Source of the DNA: Blastomyces gilchristii SLH14081 | Taxonomy: Eukaryota; Ascomycota; Eurotiomycetes; Onygenales; Ajellomycetaceae | DNA: 64,000 bases | NCBI RefSeq assembly: GCF_000003855.2 | Contig: NW_003101682.1 | Location: 3,995,632 to 4,059,631, forward strand | Direction of reading: 5' to 3' | Shown here: one piece after another, positions 46,800 to 58,149 of the stretch | How the letters are laid out: every line of letters begins with the position of its first letter | How positions within the stretch are numbered: position 1 is the stretch's first letter | Made by a program: the position numbers and the translations under genes | Notes under the pieces: generated by a model | What the model was told of the DNA's origin: nothing | Seen by the model: the letters and a program-made list of their open reading frames with translations, nothing else | Databases searched by the model: none

Positions 46800-48420
46800 T
46801 GTCTGTGAAGCCTTTCACTGAGTGACTTCATAGTCAGCTCAGCACTGCAGTGATACTCACTAAAAATTCTTCATATCTATAAAAAATCTCAGTGAGGAAA
46901 AATCTCTTATTACTATAAAGAGAAAAGAGTCTGTCACTCAGTTTCTTATTTCACAAGATTCTTTGTAATCTACAGATTCTTCTCTGACTATTATACAGAT
47001 TCATCTCACATCTTTCATACAGAAGGGTTTCAGTTGACTCTCAATCATTTTCATGAGATTCTTGTGTGATCATCACACAGATTCATCTCACAGATGAATC
47101 ACTCTCTGTGAGATTACTCTCATCAAAGAGAAATATTCATGAGTTAATCTTTTACTTATTCTCACAAATCATTATTCTTTAACACTGTAGAATTGTGAGA
47201 AATTTTTCATTCTTTCATCAACTCTGTAGAATTATAGAATCAAGATGTTCACAGCCTGTAATCACTCTTTATAGTCACATAGAAAGATTCAGATCTATAA
47301 TTTATAATCACTCTTATTTACTGAAGTGATCTGGCTGTTCTGTGAGATCACTCACAGTGTAAGCAAATCTCTCTAGAGTAGTATAAATATCCCAGATCTG
47401 TCTGCAGAACTTCATCTTCTTTTCTCTTTTTCTATAACAGCTTTCATTCTCACAAACTGTGAGTATTCTCATTCATCTGTAAAGTGTTTTCACTCAGATA
47501 ACAGAGAGAGAGTGTTTCTGACAATGTCTGTATATTGATTCAAGAACTTCTCAAGAATAAAAAATTTTTTCAATTTCAATCTCTTTATAAACAATGTCTG
47601 ATCATCACTGAGCTTCTTATAAGTGTTCTCACAACTTCTCTGATCACTTTTTACTGACTGATGAAGCAGAGACACTGCTGCTCATGATCATGTCTTCATC
47701 CTTCTCAGCCTCATTATCACACCCGATCTTCAGGGCAGCGGCCAATCCTCTGCCTCTCCCAGGCCAGTTTCTGGCTCTAAGCAGTGCAGTTCCCCTCTTT
47801 GCTGTAAGTCTTCTCATAAGTAATTCCTTACAGATTCTAGCTGACAGTTCTTGTAAAGCTCTTGATGTTGTCAGTGTCTTCTGCAATCTCACAGGCCTAT
47901 GATCACTCTCTCTCTGCCCACACAATCTCTGACCAGGCATATGTGAATATGTCTAGGTTCTCTATCAATGGTCCTTGCACCACAGCGCATTTCTGCAATT
48001 CCATTATCAATGAGAGATAAGTTCTCAGATACCTGCAAAATCTGGGTAATTAAGGCAATGCAAATGTCATGAATTCATGATGAGAGTTAATCTGAGCAGA
48101 TGAGCCTTCTCTTCACATTCTCATTGTTTCCAGACTGAATACTTCAGCATAACTGAGAGAGTGAACACAGCTTCACAAGAAGTATCTGATCACACACACA
48201 GATGATCAGTCTTCAAGGCCCTGCTGCAACTACATGTATTCTGATGTTCAGCTTCTCTGAAGTCTGTGCATTTCTGGCAGCCTTCATGTCAAATGCAACA
48301 ATTGTCTGTATCACAGACATGATACTCTCTGCTTCTTTGAAGAGAGAAATTGATAGTTGTGAGAAGATTGAGAGTGTGAATATGAGTTTTCTTTGTTTTT
48401 CCTTTGTTAATCTCTAAATT
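46800..48420 (-). pseudogene. Family B extra 3' reading frame (ORF3) in B2, function unknown
   Basis: This is the counterpart of 19960-21640 in B1. It starts near 48420 with a Lys-rich segment (KEKQRKLIFTLSIFSQ), followed by IVAFDMKAARNAQ near 48290. IDREPRHIHICLVRDC lies near 47930-47980, then CQLESVRNYL and ETGLGEAEDW near 47750. FLNQYTDIVRNTLSLLSE is at 47490-47550, and a long degraded tail runs to 46800. The IHICLVRDC stretch has Cys and His spaced like a zinc ligand set, but this is weak. Not recognised as any named domain. It has more CpG (47690-47770) than the rest of B2. Confidence 0.5.
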
Positions 48421-48639
48421 GTGTTCACAGCCCTGTTTATTTTCTGTTTTTTAGCTTTAATAAGAATATGATTTCTTCTTCCCTTGTGTACACTGCAGAC
48501 TGTTCATCCCAGTAGAAACTCATTATCTTATAGACTAGGATTTGCAAATGACAGTGTTAATGTCTTTATTATAATCAGATTCTTAGTGAAGACTGCATCA
48601 TTCTGACTTATCAGAATTCATGACATGAAAGTCATGTCT

Positions 48640-51600
48640 CAGCTTCTGCAGATGTCTTATCTACTCAGATAATTCTTAAGTGAACTCATTCATCTTATCA
48701 GAATATTCTTGTCACTGAACCTTGAATCAGAGCTTATAATCTCACTTCTCTGAGTCAATAATTTCTTTGATCTGATATTCTCTTTCACTCTCTAGTACTT
48801 TATGAACAGAGTGATGAGTCACAGAATTCTCTTCTAAGAATTTCTTATATTCACAGAGTAAAGAGATATGAAAAACATTGTATATCTATAACTCAGATAA
48901 CAGTTTCAATCTGTAGAACTACAAGCTAACTTTCTTCATAATTTTGTAAGACTCTGTCTGTAAGAGATTCAGCTTCTTACTAGATCTTTACATAATAATG
49001 TTTTCTAGACTCAGTCAGACTCTATTATCTTTCTTGAAACTCTTCACAATGTGCTTGAAGTCATAGTATCTCTTCTGATACTCTTGAGTCTTTCTCAAGA
49101 ATTCACAGACTTTCTCTCAAATCTTCTGAATTCTCTCAGTCTGTTCACAGGCATCATCACACTCTATAGTGTACTCTTACAGGTTCATCAAGATTATTCA
49201 TGAATAAGTCTCAGTGAGCATCTCAAAGAAGGTTTTATCTGTGCTGACATGCTTTGAGTTGTTATATATGAACTCTGTGAGTGATAATCAATACACTCAG
49301 TTATTCTGATTGTAATTGACAAAGCACTGCAGATACTGTTTCAATATACTTATCAGACATTCTATCTATTCATCTATCTGTTAATGAAAAGTCATACTTA
49401 GATCTTATGAGATCTTCAGTATAGTCATCAGATCAGATCAGAACTCTTCTATGAAGATTAATTCTCTGTCTGAGACAATGTTCACAGGCAATTCATACAA
49501 TTAGATCATATTATGAATGAATATATGAGTCAAATCCTTTAACTTCAAGTTCTTGTGAGTAAGTATAAAGTGTGTTATCTTGATAAAGTGATTCACTATC
49601 ATCAGCACACTGTCAAAGCAGGCATCATATATGTTCTTACTTTCAGAGAGGCTTATAAGAGCATTCATTTCTAGCTGTTCTCAAGATTTCTGTGAAATGA
49701 GTAGAGAAGTAAGTTCTTCATATAATCTGAACTGCACTACTCATGAACTCTGATAAACAGTGTAAGAATTCACTATCTTCTTCACAAGTTCTCACATCTT
49801 CAGTCAGAAGTATTTTCTTATAAGCAACTCATGAGTTCTAGTATCTATAAAATGACTCATTAGAGAAGAGTCATGATACCTTTTAATAAGTTCTATACAT
49901 AGAAACTCATTCACAGACACATAAATTCAGCCCTCTCTTTACAAGAGATTATTTAAGTCTCTTCAATTCTTTATTTCTGCAGAGTTGATTCCTGCTGTGA
50001 GCAGTTTCTGAATATACTGAGTATATTTATTCTTCAGTTGCAGTTCAGATAATCTGAATAGAAGATCTTACAAAGACTTATACTCTGTTTTCTCTTGCAT
50101 CAGATCTTCTGCAGTGCTTCTCAAAGTCTGCAAATTCTTCAGATTATAGATACTCTCTTCAAGAATCCTTGCAGAGATTCTCAGAGTGTTAACTCTCAGT
50201 GTTATAGAGAGTAGTTATACAGGCTTCTTCTCTCTCTCTTCTTTCTTCTCTCACAGAGAATTGAGAGACTCTTCAGTCAATCTCTTTATAACACTCAGTC
50301 TGAGCATTCTATGAAGCTTTTCTGTCTTCTCTAGTCTCTCTGTGTCTGTCATCCTAGTCTTCTTAATATAGTCTGGCCTGTGAGAGGATTCATTCACTGA
50401 GTTCTTAGTTTCCTTGATATGTTCTATCTTGAATCAGAACTCACTCAGTCTCTGAGCTCAGTGAATCTGTCACTGTGAGAGTTTCTTGATTAAAGCAAAC
50501 TGTTGTAAGCTATCATGATCAGTTCTAATAGTAATCACTATCACAAGGTTCTTGAAGTAGTGACATCAGTGATGAAAGAATTTCACTATTATAAGAAGCT
50601 TCTGATCATGAATGTTATAGTTGATCTCTGCAGATTGCATCTTTCATGAGAAAAAGATCACTGAAATTCAGTTCTCATTTAACTGTAGTTGTAAGACTAT
50701 TTCTGAAATTGTAAAGAAGAAGATATTTATCTTCAATCTGATTAAGAGTAAGAGATTAAAGTGAAACAGTATCACTGCATTTATAAATGCCTGTTTCAAT
50801 CTTGCAAAGACTCTGTGAGCTTCTGAAGTAAGAAAGTTCTCACAGTTCTTTCTTCTCAACAATCTTTTCATTCTTTATTCACAGGATGACTTCTTCTTAT
50901 TTTCATTCTTCAGCATGTCTGTAAGAGTCAAGAAGATTCTCATGAATGCAAAGATAAACTGTCTATAGAAATTCACAAAACTCAGAAAGATCTGAATCTT
51001 GTGAATACTAGTTAACTCTGATCATGATAGAATAGTCTCAATCTGTGAAGATTTCATCTGAATATTATCTGCAGTGATTATATATTCTAGGAAATTAATT
51101 CAGTGAACACTGAAGTTGTACTTTGTGAGCTTAACATACAGTTCTGCCTCATCTAAGACCTTCAACATACTTTGCACATGCTCAGTGTGTTCTTTCTTCT
51201 TTGTGAAGTACATCATCACATCATTCAGATATATTATTACAAAGATATTCAGATATGTATGAAGTGTTTTATTGATAAAAGACTGAAATGCTGCAGAGAT
51301 ATTAGTCAGATCAAAAGACATCACTAGATATTTAAACAATTTCAGTGCAGTTCTAAAGACAGTCTTTTATTCATTCTCTGACTGTATTCACAGCTGTGTA
51401 TATACATTGATCATATTCAGTTATATGAATATGACAGCTTCTGTAAGATGATTGATCACATTCTCAATCAGAGACAGGGAATAGCAGCTCTTTATTATCT
51501 TGAAGTTCAGATTGTAATAGTCTACACATAATCTGAGATCTTCATTCTTCTTCTTTGCAAATATCACAGAGACTTCTATGAAGACCTGTGAAGATTGAAT

Positions 51601-52260
51601 GAAGTCATTCTTCAGATTCTTCTTCACATAGATTCACAAGACCTCTGTCTTATGATGAAAGAGCTTATAGATTAATTCTCAGAAGAGTTTCTGTTCTTCT
51701 ATCAAATCTATTATCAGATTCTTCTCACAGTGAGAGAGAAGCTCAGCTGCCTTTGCTGAGCTGAATATCTCTGCAAGATCTCAGTATTTCTCTGATATCT
51801 GAAGCTTAGTTTTCATGACTGTGAGATTCTCAGACACTTACAAAGTTATCACATAGATGAGCTTGTCTTCTCTAATTAACTCTACAGCATCAACTGATTC
51901 TATCTCTATAAGTGAGTCTGTCAACACTGATCAGAAGTATAAACCTGACTCACAGACAGCTATGTGCAGATTGTGTCTTTAAAGTCATGTAAGTCTCAAG
52001 TATATATCATCTGTGATATCTGTGACAATCACAGTTTCTACAAATCTTCTTCAGATTTCAGAGAGATCTTGCAATTCAAAGATAACTCTTACAAGTCTCT
52101 CAGCTCTCAGGTCTGAGTTCTCATACTCTGCTTATTATAAGAGCAGGTTTTCAGTCTTCATCTTTCAGCTTATTTGCTTCACAAGCTTTAGAAACATCAC
52201 AGTGACCTGGGATTCTGAGTTCATCAATGCTTTTCATACTTGTGAGGCAGCAGCACTGCA
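48640..52260 (-). pseudogene. Family B pol: protease, RT, RNase H, integrase, chromodomain (B2)
   Basis: Right to left: protease near 52120-52250 (SQVTVMFLKL region) and RT at about 50950-51640. RT shows KKKNEDLRLCVDYYNLNFK at 51490-51570 and the catalytic box YLND near 51217-51228 within VIIYLNDVMMYFTKKKEHTE; 79 codons are open at 51100-51339. RNase H starts near 50870 (RVFARLKQAFINAVILFHF). The integrase lies about 48900-50000 and the chromodomain (EREYQ.KEI, then W-F-KVQ) about 48640-48810. First Asp of the YLDD box is lost. Collinear with B1 without the solo LTR. Confidence 0.88.
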
Positions 52261-52289
52261 GCACAGTCTCTTCTCATGAGCAAGCATTT

Positions 52290-53470
52290 TCATTGAGAGA
52301 GTAACAGATTCAGGTGTCAGCTTCAGAGTTCTTAAGAAGGCTGTTACTGACTCTGTCTGTGACTTCTCAAATTCCTATTTTGATTTGTTCAGACAGTTTG
52401 CACAGAGATGTTCTGATTTAGAACAGATGAAGTAGAGTCTCTTTTTCTTAATCTCTCTGTTGTGCACTCTGTTCACAGAAGCTTGTGAAGCTCTCTTTCT
52501 CTGCTCAGCAGTCAGATATGAATCTCTCTATGTCTTATCATCTTTTTCTGACAAATCTGTTCTCTGTTGTCCTGGCTCTCACAGAGCTGATTGATGATTC
52601 ACTCTTCACAGGTCTGTGACTCTCACAGTGATCTGTAAGTGATGAATGAGAGTCATCAGTTTCTTCAGAGTCAAGGACTTAGAGTCTTGCTCAATGAGCT
52701 TGTTCTGCATGTCTTTATTCAGTCTCTTCATAAACATCATCATTCAGGTCTTGTTTCAGAACCCTGTTTTCACAGGTCTTAATTCACATCACAATTTCAT
52801 GAAGCACTGTAAGTAGTCTTCATCAGATTTCTTACCTCTTTTTCTAATATTGATGATCACAGTTCAGATGTTCTCTGTTCAGCTCACAGAGTTTCTCAAC
52901 TTGTTCTCTAGATAGGTCTTGAGAACAGATCATCAGAATCTCTCATGATCATTCTCTAGATAATTCAGTCAGTTCTTGACTTCAGTGTAATAAAGGCCTG
53001 TCATCACATAGATGATAGCTTCTTCATCTTTCATGTCACACAGCTGGGCTTGTGAGTCAATTTCAAATACAAACTTGCAAAAGCTTTTATAGATTGTGAT
53101 TCAATAGATGGCCTTAAGTGATCACAGCTTAAGAAAGTTTCTTTTCAGTTCACAGGTGTCTCTGAAGATCATGTCTAGAGACTCAGTTTGAGAGTGTTTA
53201 CAGACAGCAAGCATTCCTTGTAGAAAAATAGCTTGATTTTATAAAAGATGCTCAAGAATGTTCTTCACTGAGATTGATTCATTTATGGATTCTGAGGGTT
53301 CCTCTGTCACAGATGCAGAGAATGATGTTCTGTGAGTGATTGATAAGTTCTCTGGAACTTCTTTCATAGGGGTTATTCATGATTCAGATGACTGCTTCTG
53401 AGTGTCTGCAGTAGAGTTCACAGAGATTGAAGCATGTGAGTTTCTAGTTCTTTCAGTCATAATGAGTGAT
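52290..53470 (-). pseudogene. Family B gag (B2)
   Basis: Minus-strand gag region starting near 53462 (MTERTRNSHASI), with the capsid-like part at 52650-53400, an Arg/Ser/Gln-rich linker near 52480-52560, and a nucleocapsid knuckle remnant near 52390-52440 (S-V-L-Q-ISVQT in one reading; better seen in B1). Trp and Gln codons are widely replaced by stops. Position directly after the 5' LTR and primer site supports the assignment. Confidence 0.7.
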
Positions 53471-53483
53471 TGCTGACTGACTG

Positions 53484-53491
53484 AGCTTGAA
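53484..53491 (-). other. Candidate self-priming site of B2
   Basis: TTCAAGCT on the minus strand, one base from the 5' LTR, complementary to AGCTTGAA downstream of the LTR TATATA box. Conserved with B1. Confidence 0.5.
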
Positions 53492-53492
53492 A

Positions 53493-53750
53493 TGTAAGAA
53501 TAAGTGCTTGCAGGTGATTATTCAGGTGTTTGCAGCTTGATATGATATGTACTGTTAACTACTAGAAGTATTTATAATAGAAAGATAAAATGTAGAGATC
53601 AAATGTATAATAACATTCAAGCTGAGCTATGAATAGTATTCGCGAACTCCAGTCTATATAGTTGTGTGTAGCCAAGGGCCGCTAGCCCTATTGGTTACGC
53701 GAGAGATAGGAATAGGGGTAAAGAATCCGCAAGGAGCGGGATTTCTTACA
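53493..53750 (-). repeat. Family B 5' LTR of B2
   Basis: A 258-bp LTR. The inner side is decayed (GGTGATTATTCAGG) while the outer 110 bp keep about seven CpG (TTCGCGAACTCC, GGTTACGCGAGAG, AATCCGCAAGGAGCGGG). This makes it the best reference for the original family B LTR end. Confidence 0.93.
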
Positions 53751-53755
53751 ACTTC

Positions 53756-55126
53756 TGTCACTGTGTATTTTATATAATAATAATTCAATGTACAGAATAA
53801 GCATGTAATCTGTATATTTTTAAGATTTAATTATATAAGATCTTCTATCTTATACTGTTCTGTGAGATCTTGTTAAATATTGATTTGATCTTCTTGATCT
53901 TGTTTAGAACTTGTCATGAAGACTTCTGCTCAGTTACAGACATCTCAGAGTGTTATTACTATATTATCAGTGATCTGAATCAGACTGCAGAGGTTCAGTG
54001 TGAACTGTGTAGTCTCTAGAAAATTCAACATCTTTATGTGATAACTGTGTGTAAGAAAGAACAGACTTATATCAGTTGAAATAACATCTCAATCATTGAT
54101 AGTGACCTCTGCATGTAGAAGAAGATCATGTTAATTATCTTATGAGTGATTACAGAACTTATAAAGATAATTCTTTACAGTCTAAATTGTCTATTCTGAT
54201 ACATCATTGATCTTGAGATAATAGATAGTTGACAAGCAGTGTATAATCTTGAGAACTTGACAGATTCTTGTTCAGAGAGTACTTACAAATTGACAGCTCT
54301 GATCTGATACTATAGATCTCAGTAATTTATATATCTGATAGAACAGGCTCTGTAGAAAAGCTTCAGTGACTTATTCAGTATTCATCTTATTACAAGATTT
54401 CAATATTACATCTTTGCTCAATCAGTTTACAATGATCAGAATGTTTCTATAATTCTCACTCTTAGAGAGATTCACAGTGAAGTTAATTATCACATCTTAT
54501 CAGATTCTATCAGAGATATTAATGAACTTTAGCAGGCCTTTTCTACAGTTCTTTCATGAGATGATGAAAGAATAATGATTGCAGTTTCAGACAAAATATC
54601 TGATGCTGTTTAATATTTCAGATCAGCAGGCCTTTTCTACAGTTCTTTCATGAGATAATGAAAGAATAATGATTGTAGTTTTAGACAAAATATCTGATGC
54701 TGTTTGATATCTCAGATCAGTAGAATTCTTGAGAGATTATTCAATACAGTTGTTCACAGCCTGAATGACTAATCATATACAAATCATTCATCTCTTGCAT
54801 TATTCAGGTGTGTAAGAGTTCAGAGTGAGAGACTCAGTGTCATTTACAGAATTGTAGAGTGTTATTATTATTGATTGAACATTCTGAGATGTCAGTTCTT
54901 ATATGTAGTTCTGGGAACAATTGAAGTGCTTCTTGTTATACTGCTTCAGTAAGTGCTTGAAGAAGTTCATCAGTTTGAGCTACTGTATGCCATAGTTCAT
55001 CTAATGTAGGTTCAGGGAAAGTTAAGATATCAGTGACAATTCTAATTGAAGAAGTGTGTATAGTGCCATGAGCTGTTTCATCTTGATCAAGTAGTATCTT
55101 CAGATTCAAGAGCTGATACTCTCAGT
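53756..55126 (-). pseudogene. Family A pol: integrase part
   Basis: Minus-strand integrase of the right-hand family A copy: post-integrase end near 53760-53850, catalytic core about 53950-54500, zinc-binding part about 54720-54900. A 94-bp tandem duplication lies at 54531-54718. The segment ends at 55126, where the hAT is inserted, and resumes at 60943. Confidence 0.85.
54531..54718. repeat. 94-bp tandem duplication in the integrase remnant
   Basis: Units 54531-54624 and 54625-54718 both start AGCAGGCCTTTTCTACAG and differ at only a handful of positions, all C/T or G/A. The equivalent region is single in the other family A copies. Confidence 0.93.
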
Positions 55127-55494
55127 TAAACTGACCGTGTGACCGTGTCTGAGACCAGAATCAAACTTTACAGTTATCATATTGTCTAAAAGCATTAGTT
55201 CTGATCATGGTTTGTATTCATCACATTAATTTCAAATCTTGTTATTTCAAATAGTAAAGGTTTCAGATTCACTTTTCAAATAAAAATCTAGTCTCAGATA
55301 AAGAATATGTTTGAATTCTTAGTCACATTTTCATTCTGATTTCATTATTGAGAATGGTATTAAATGAGACTATGAAATCATTTCTCACTTACATAATATC
55401 ATAACATAGTGCTCATTTGTTGAAAATTCATAGAAAGTATTATTAAATATCATTACTTTTCTAAACACAGATTATAATTCATATAATTTTAATT

Positions 55495-55640
55495 ATGAAA
55501 AAAATATAAAATATAAAAAAAAACTAAAAATAAAAAACAAAATAAAAACAAGAAAAAATCACAATAAAAAAAAAAGAGAAAGAAAAAAAAAAAAAAGATA
55601 AGAAAAAGATAAAGATAAAAAATAAAAATAAAAGAAATCA
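55495..55640. repeat. A-rich tract
   Basis: About 145 bases consisting almost only of A with scattered T, G and C (AAAAATAAAAA-like), within the left part of the hAT. Low complexity, no coding signal. Confidence 0.85.
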
Positions 55641-56739
55641 AGATCACAGAACTGTAGTATCTTTAAAATACTTACTTTTCAGAGTCTTTACAATATTTAT
55701 TATCAACTGTGTATCTCTTATAGTAAGAATAACACAGCTGTGATGAATCATTATCTTAATATTATCTAATAAATAATCTGAATATATCTGTATAAATGTA
55801 CATAATTAAAAAATATATACTTAAAAAGTGTGATTAGAATAAACTCTGCTGCTACTTAAATAATATTAAGAGCAGAATGCTGCAATTAATGATTCTCTTC
55901 ATTGATTTTATAGACAAGGTATGTGAAGATAATCTTGAGAAATATAAGATCTCTCAACTTCTGATAAAAATGAATCTCATGAAGAGACTCTATTTTCATG
56001 ATATCAGAGACTGAGTATTATTAAAGAGTATTACTTTCATATAATATATATATACTTACTGTAGTGATTCACTCTCTGCATATGTAACAGAGAATTACAG
56101 CTTTCTCACACTGCACAGCTCTCTCTAAGATGCTGATACTCATTTACAAATCACACAGTCTCTCAGTTCAGTATATACTGCATGTATGCAGCTCTGTGTA
56201 CTGAGACTGTGTTGATCATTATGACCTGGCATAGTACTCACTTTTTACAGGCTATGTTTCATTTGAAGAGAGAGAAGGAAACATATGACTGTTATTTTAT
56301 TAAGAAGAAGATGAATAATTAGTATTATTAAATGTAATTTAATTCATCTGTATTTAAAATTGAATTAGTCTATACTCTTTAATTTGAGAGCTTCTAAGAG
56401 TGTTTTAATAGTTTTCATACCAGCTTGAACTTAGTGATGAGGTGAAGAAGAAGAGAAAAGAGAGAAGAAAGAAATGAGAATAACTTATCTTTATAATATA
56501 AAAACAGAGAATTGCTGTAATTATTCTCTCTAGTAACAAAGATCTGTTTTCTGCATGTATTTCTGATATAGAATATACAATAAGTGCATGCAAAGAATAT
56601 CAATAGTGCATGTATTGAATAAAGATAATATTGCTATATAACACTGTAGCTGTTTCTGTACATCACTGAAAGCTGTTAATAGTTTCTTTAAGTCTCTTTA
56701 TATTTGATAAGTTAATAATATATTCTGATGCACTTCTTC

Positions 56740-56840
56740 TTTCATCATTATTATTATCATCATCATTATTATTATTATTATCATCATCACTATTATCATC
56801 ATTATCATCATCATCATTATTATTATTATTATATTATTAC
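56740..56840. repeat. ATT/ATC trinucleotide microsatellite
   Basis: A run of TTA, TCA and CAT-type triplets (mixed ATT and ATC units). The long His/Tyr frame that it encodes is a by-product. It lies in the left half of the hAT. Confidence 0.9.
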
Positions 56841-56889
56841 TAACTGCCTTCTCTGTCTTTACTCTCTCTTAATACTTATCAAAATCAAT

Positions 56890-57720
56890 CATATCATCTC
56901 TTTTCAAATATTCTGTGATTCTGTGGACTATCAAGGCGTGGGAGCACTGTCACAGATTGAAAAAAGAGAAGAAGAGAACATTTAAGCAAGAGAAGACAGA
57001 TTATAAGACATATTATAATGCCTTGAAGAGACTCTGTAAGAAAGTAGAATAATAATAATTTTAAGTAACACTTCTGATAGATTTACACTGAACTAAGTAT
57101 AGAAATAATGTGAATAATGCCACTCATAAGAGATTGAAAAAGAAGACAGTGAAGAGTCTTATACAGTAGTAATAAAATCAGAAGAAGTTCTGAAAATAAT
57201 TTAAGACTAAGATGAAGAGAGAGAGAGAAGAAGAGTATTACTGTAAATAAGTAACAGTAGAAGAAGATTAAGAGAGTATTAAAACAGAAGATAAAGAAGT
57301 CAAAACTGTTAACTTTTTTATTAAGAGATAATGATTTTTGATAATACTTCTGTTCTCTAATTGATTAGCAGAAGCTGATAGAGAAGAAGGAAATTAAGGT
57401 CTTATTCATATCTTGAATATACTTCATGATTCAGAATATTAAGAAGACAGTTCTACTCTCTGAGTATGTTAATCTGCTTATCACTGAGATGAAATCTGAG
57501 ACAGCAGATCAGAAAATGTGAGATTTTGAAGTACAGATTGATCTGACTGAGAGAAAGCAGTAGAAATCCTTCTCTGAGAAGAGAGTGAAGAGAGATTTTA
57601 AGATGATTATCATCTCAGATAAGGAGAAGAAGAAGAAGAATAAGAATAAGAAGTAGATTGTGAAGAATAATAAGAAGAATGAAAAAGAGAAGAAAGATAA
57701 TGAGTAGAAAAAGTTTTTTT
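56890..57720 (+). pseudogene. Unrecognised Lys/Glu-rich frame in the hAT left half
   Basis: Reading across stops gives a charged protein: QGVGALSQIEKREEENI near 56930, KTYYNALKRLCKKVE near 57010-57060, and VLLSEYVNLLITEMKSE near 57440-57500. It ends in a very Lys-rich tail (KEKKKKNKNKK near 57630). I do not recognise the family. It may be a second gene of the transposon, a captured host fragment, or an older element. The Lys-rich tail resembles a nuclear localisation region. Confidence that it was ever a gene is moderate to low. Confidence 0.35.
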
Positions 57721-58149
57721 CTTTTTATATTACTTAGTTATAAGTTTATAACTATTAGTTAATAATTGAAATTAATTTTAAGTTTTCAAAAATTATTGTA
57801 CAAGTTGTAATTAATTATCAATGTCAGGAATAATATATATATATATATTAAACTATCATTATTTATAAATCACTATAATGTATAAGCTTGATAAATCACT
57901 ATAATGTATAAGTATCAACATTTTTTCAACATTGATATTCACAATATTAATATATTTTTAATAATATTATCTGATAATGTAATTTGATAACACTCTCTTT
58001 CACAATATTAATATATTTCAAGAAATATGACAGAGATTAATCAAGATTATTTGTTCACTTTTATACATTAATAATATTCAATCTGAGTTAGTACTAAAAT
58101 TATAACTAAGCTAATAAGAAAGATTATTTTCTCTTGTATTAATTCTTCT

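Larger units (their letters stand above)
46520..53750 (-). mobile_element. Complete family B Gypsy (chromovirus) element B2
   Basis: 7231 bp, LTRs of 258 bp (46520-46777, 53493-53750), perfect duplication ACTTC (46515-46519, 53751-53755), inserted in a family A element. Coding strand is minus, opposite to B1. Domain order right to left: gag, protease, RT, RNase H, integrase, chromodomain, ORF3. It is less decayed than B1, with more C and G retained, and is therefore probably the younger copy or less exposed to the mutator. Confidence 0.95.

Noticed and set aside
48202..48417. Plus-strand 71-codon hydrophobic frame
   Set aside because: Antisense shadow of the family B ORF3; B1 shows no conservation of this reading.
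46520..53750. Envelope protein in the extra ORF of family B
   Set aside because: No signal peptide, transmembrane segment or furin-like site could be seen; kept as function unknown.
56728..56985. His/Tyr-rich frame
   Set aside because: Produced by an ATT/ATC microsatellite; composition is that of simple repeat translation.
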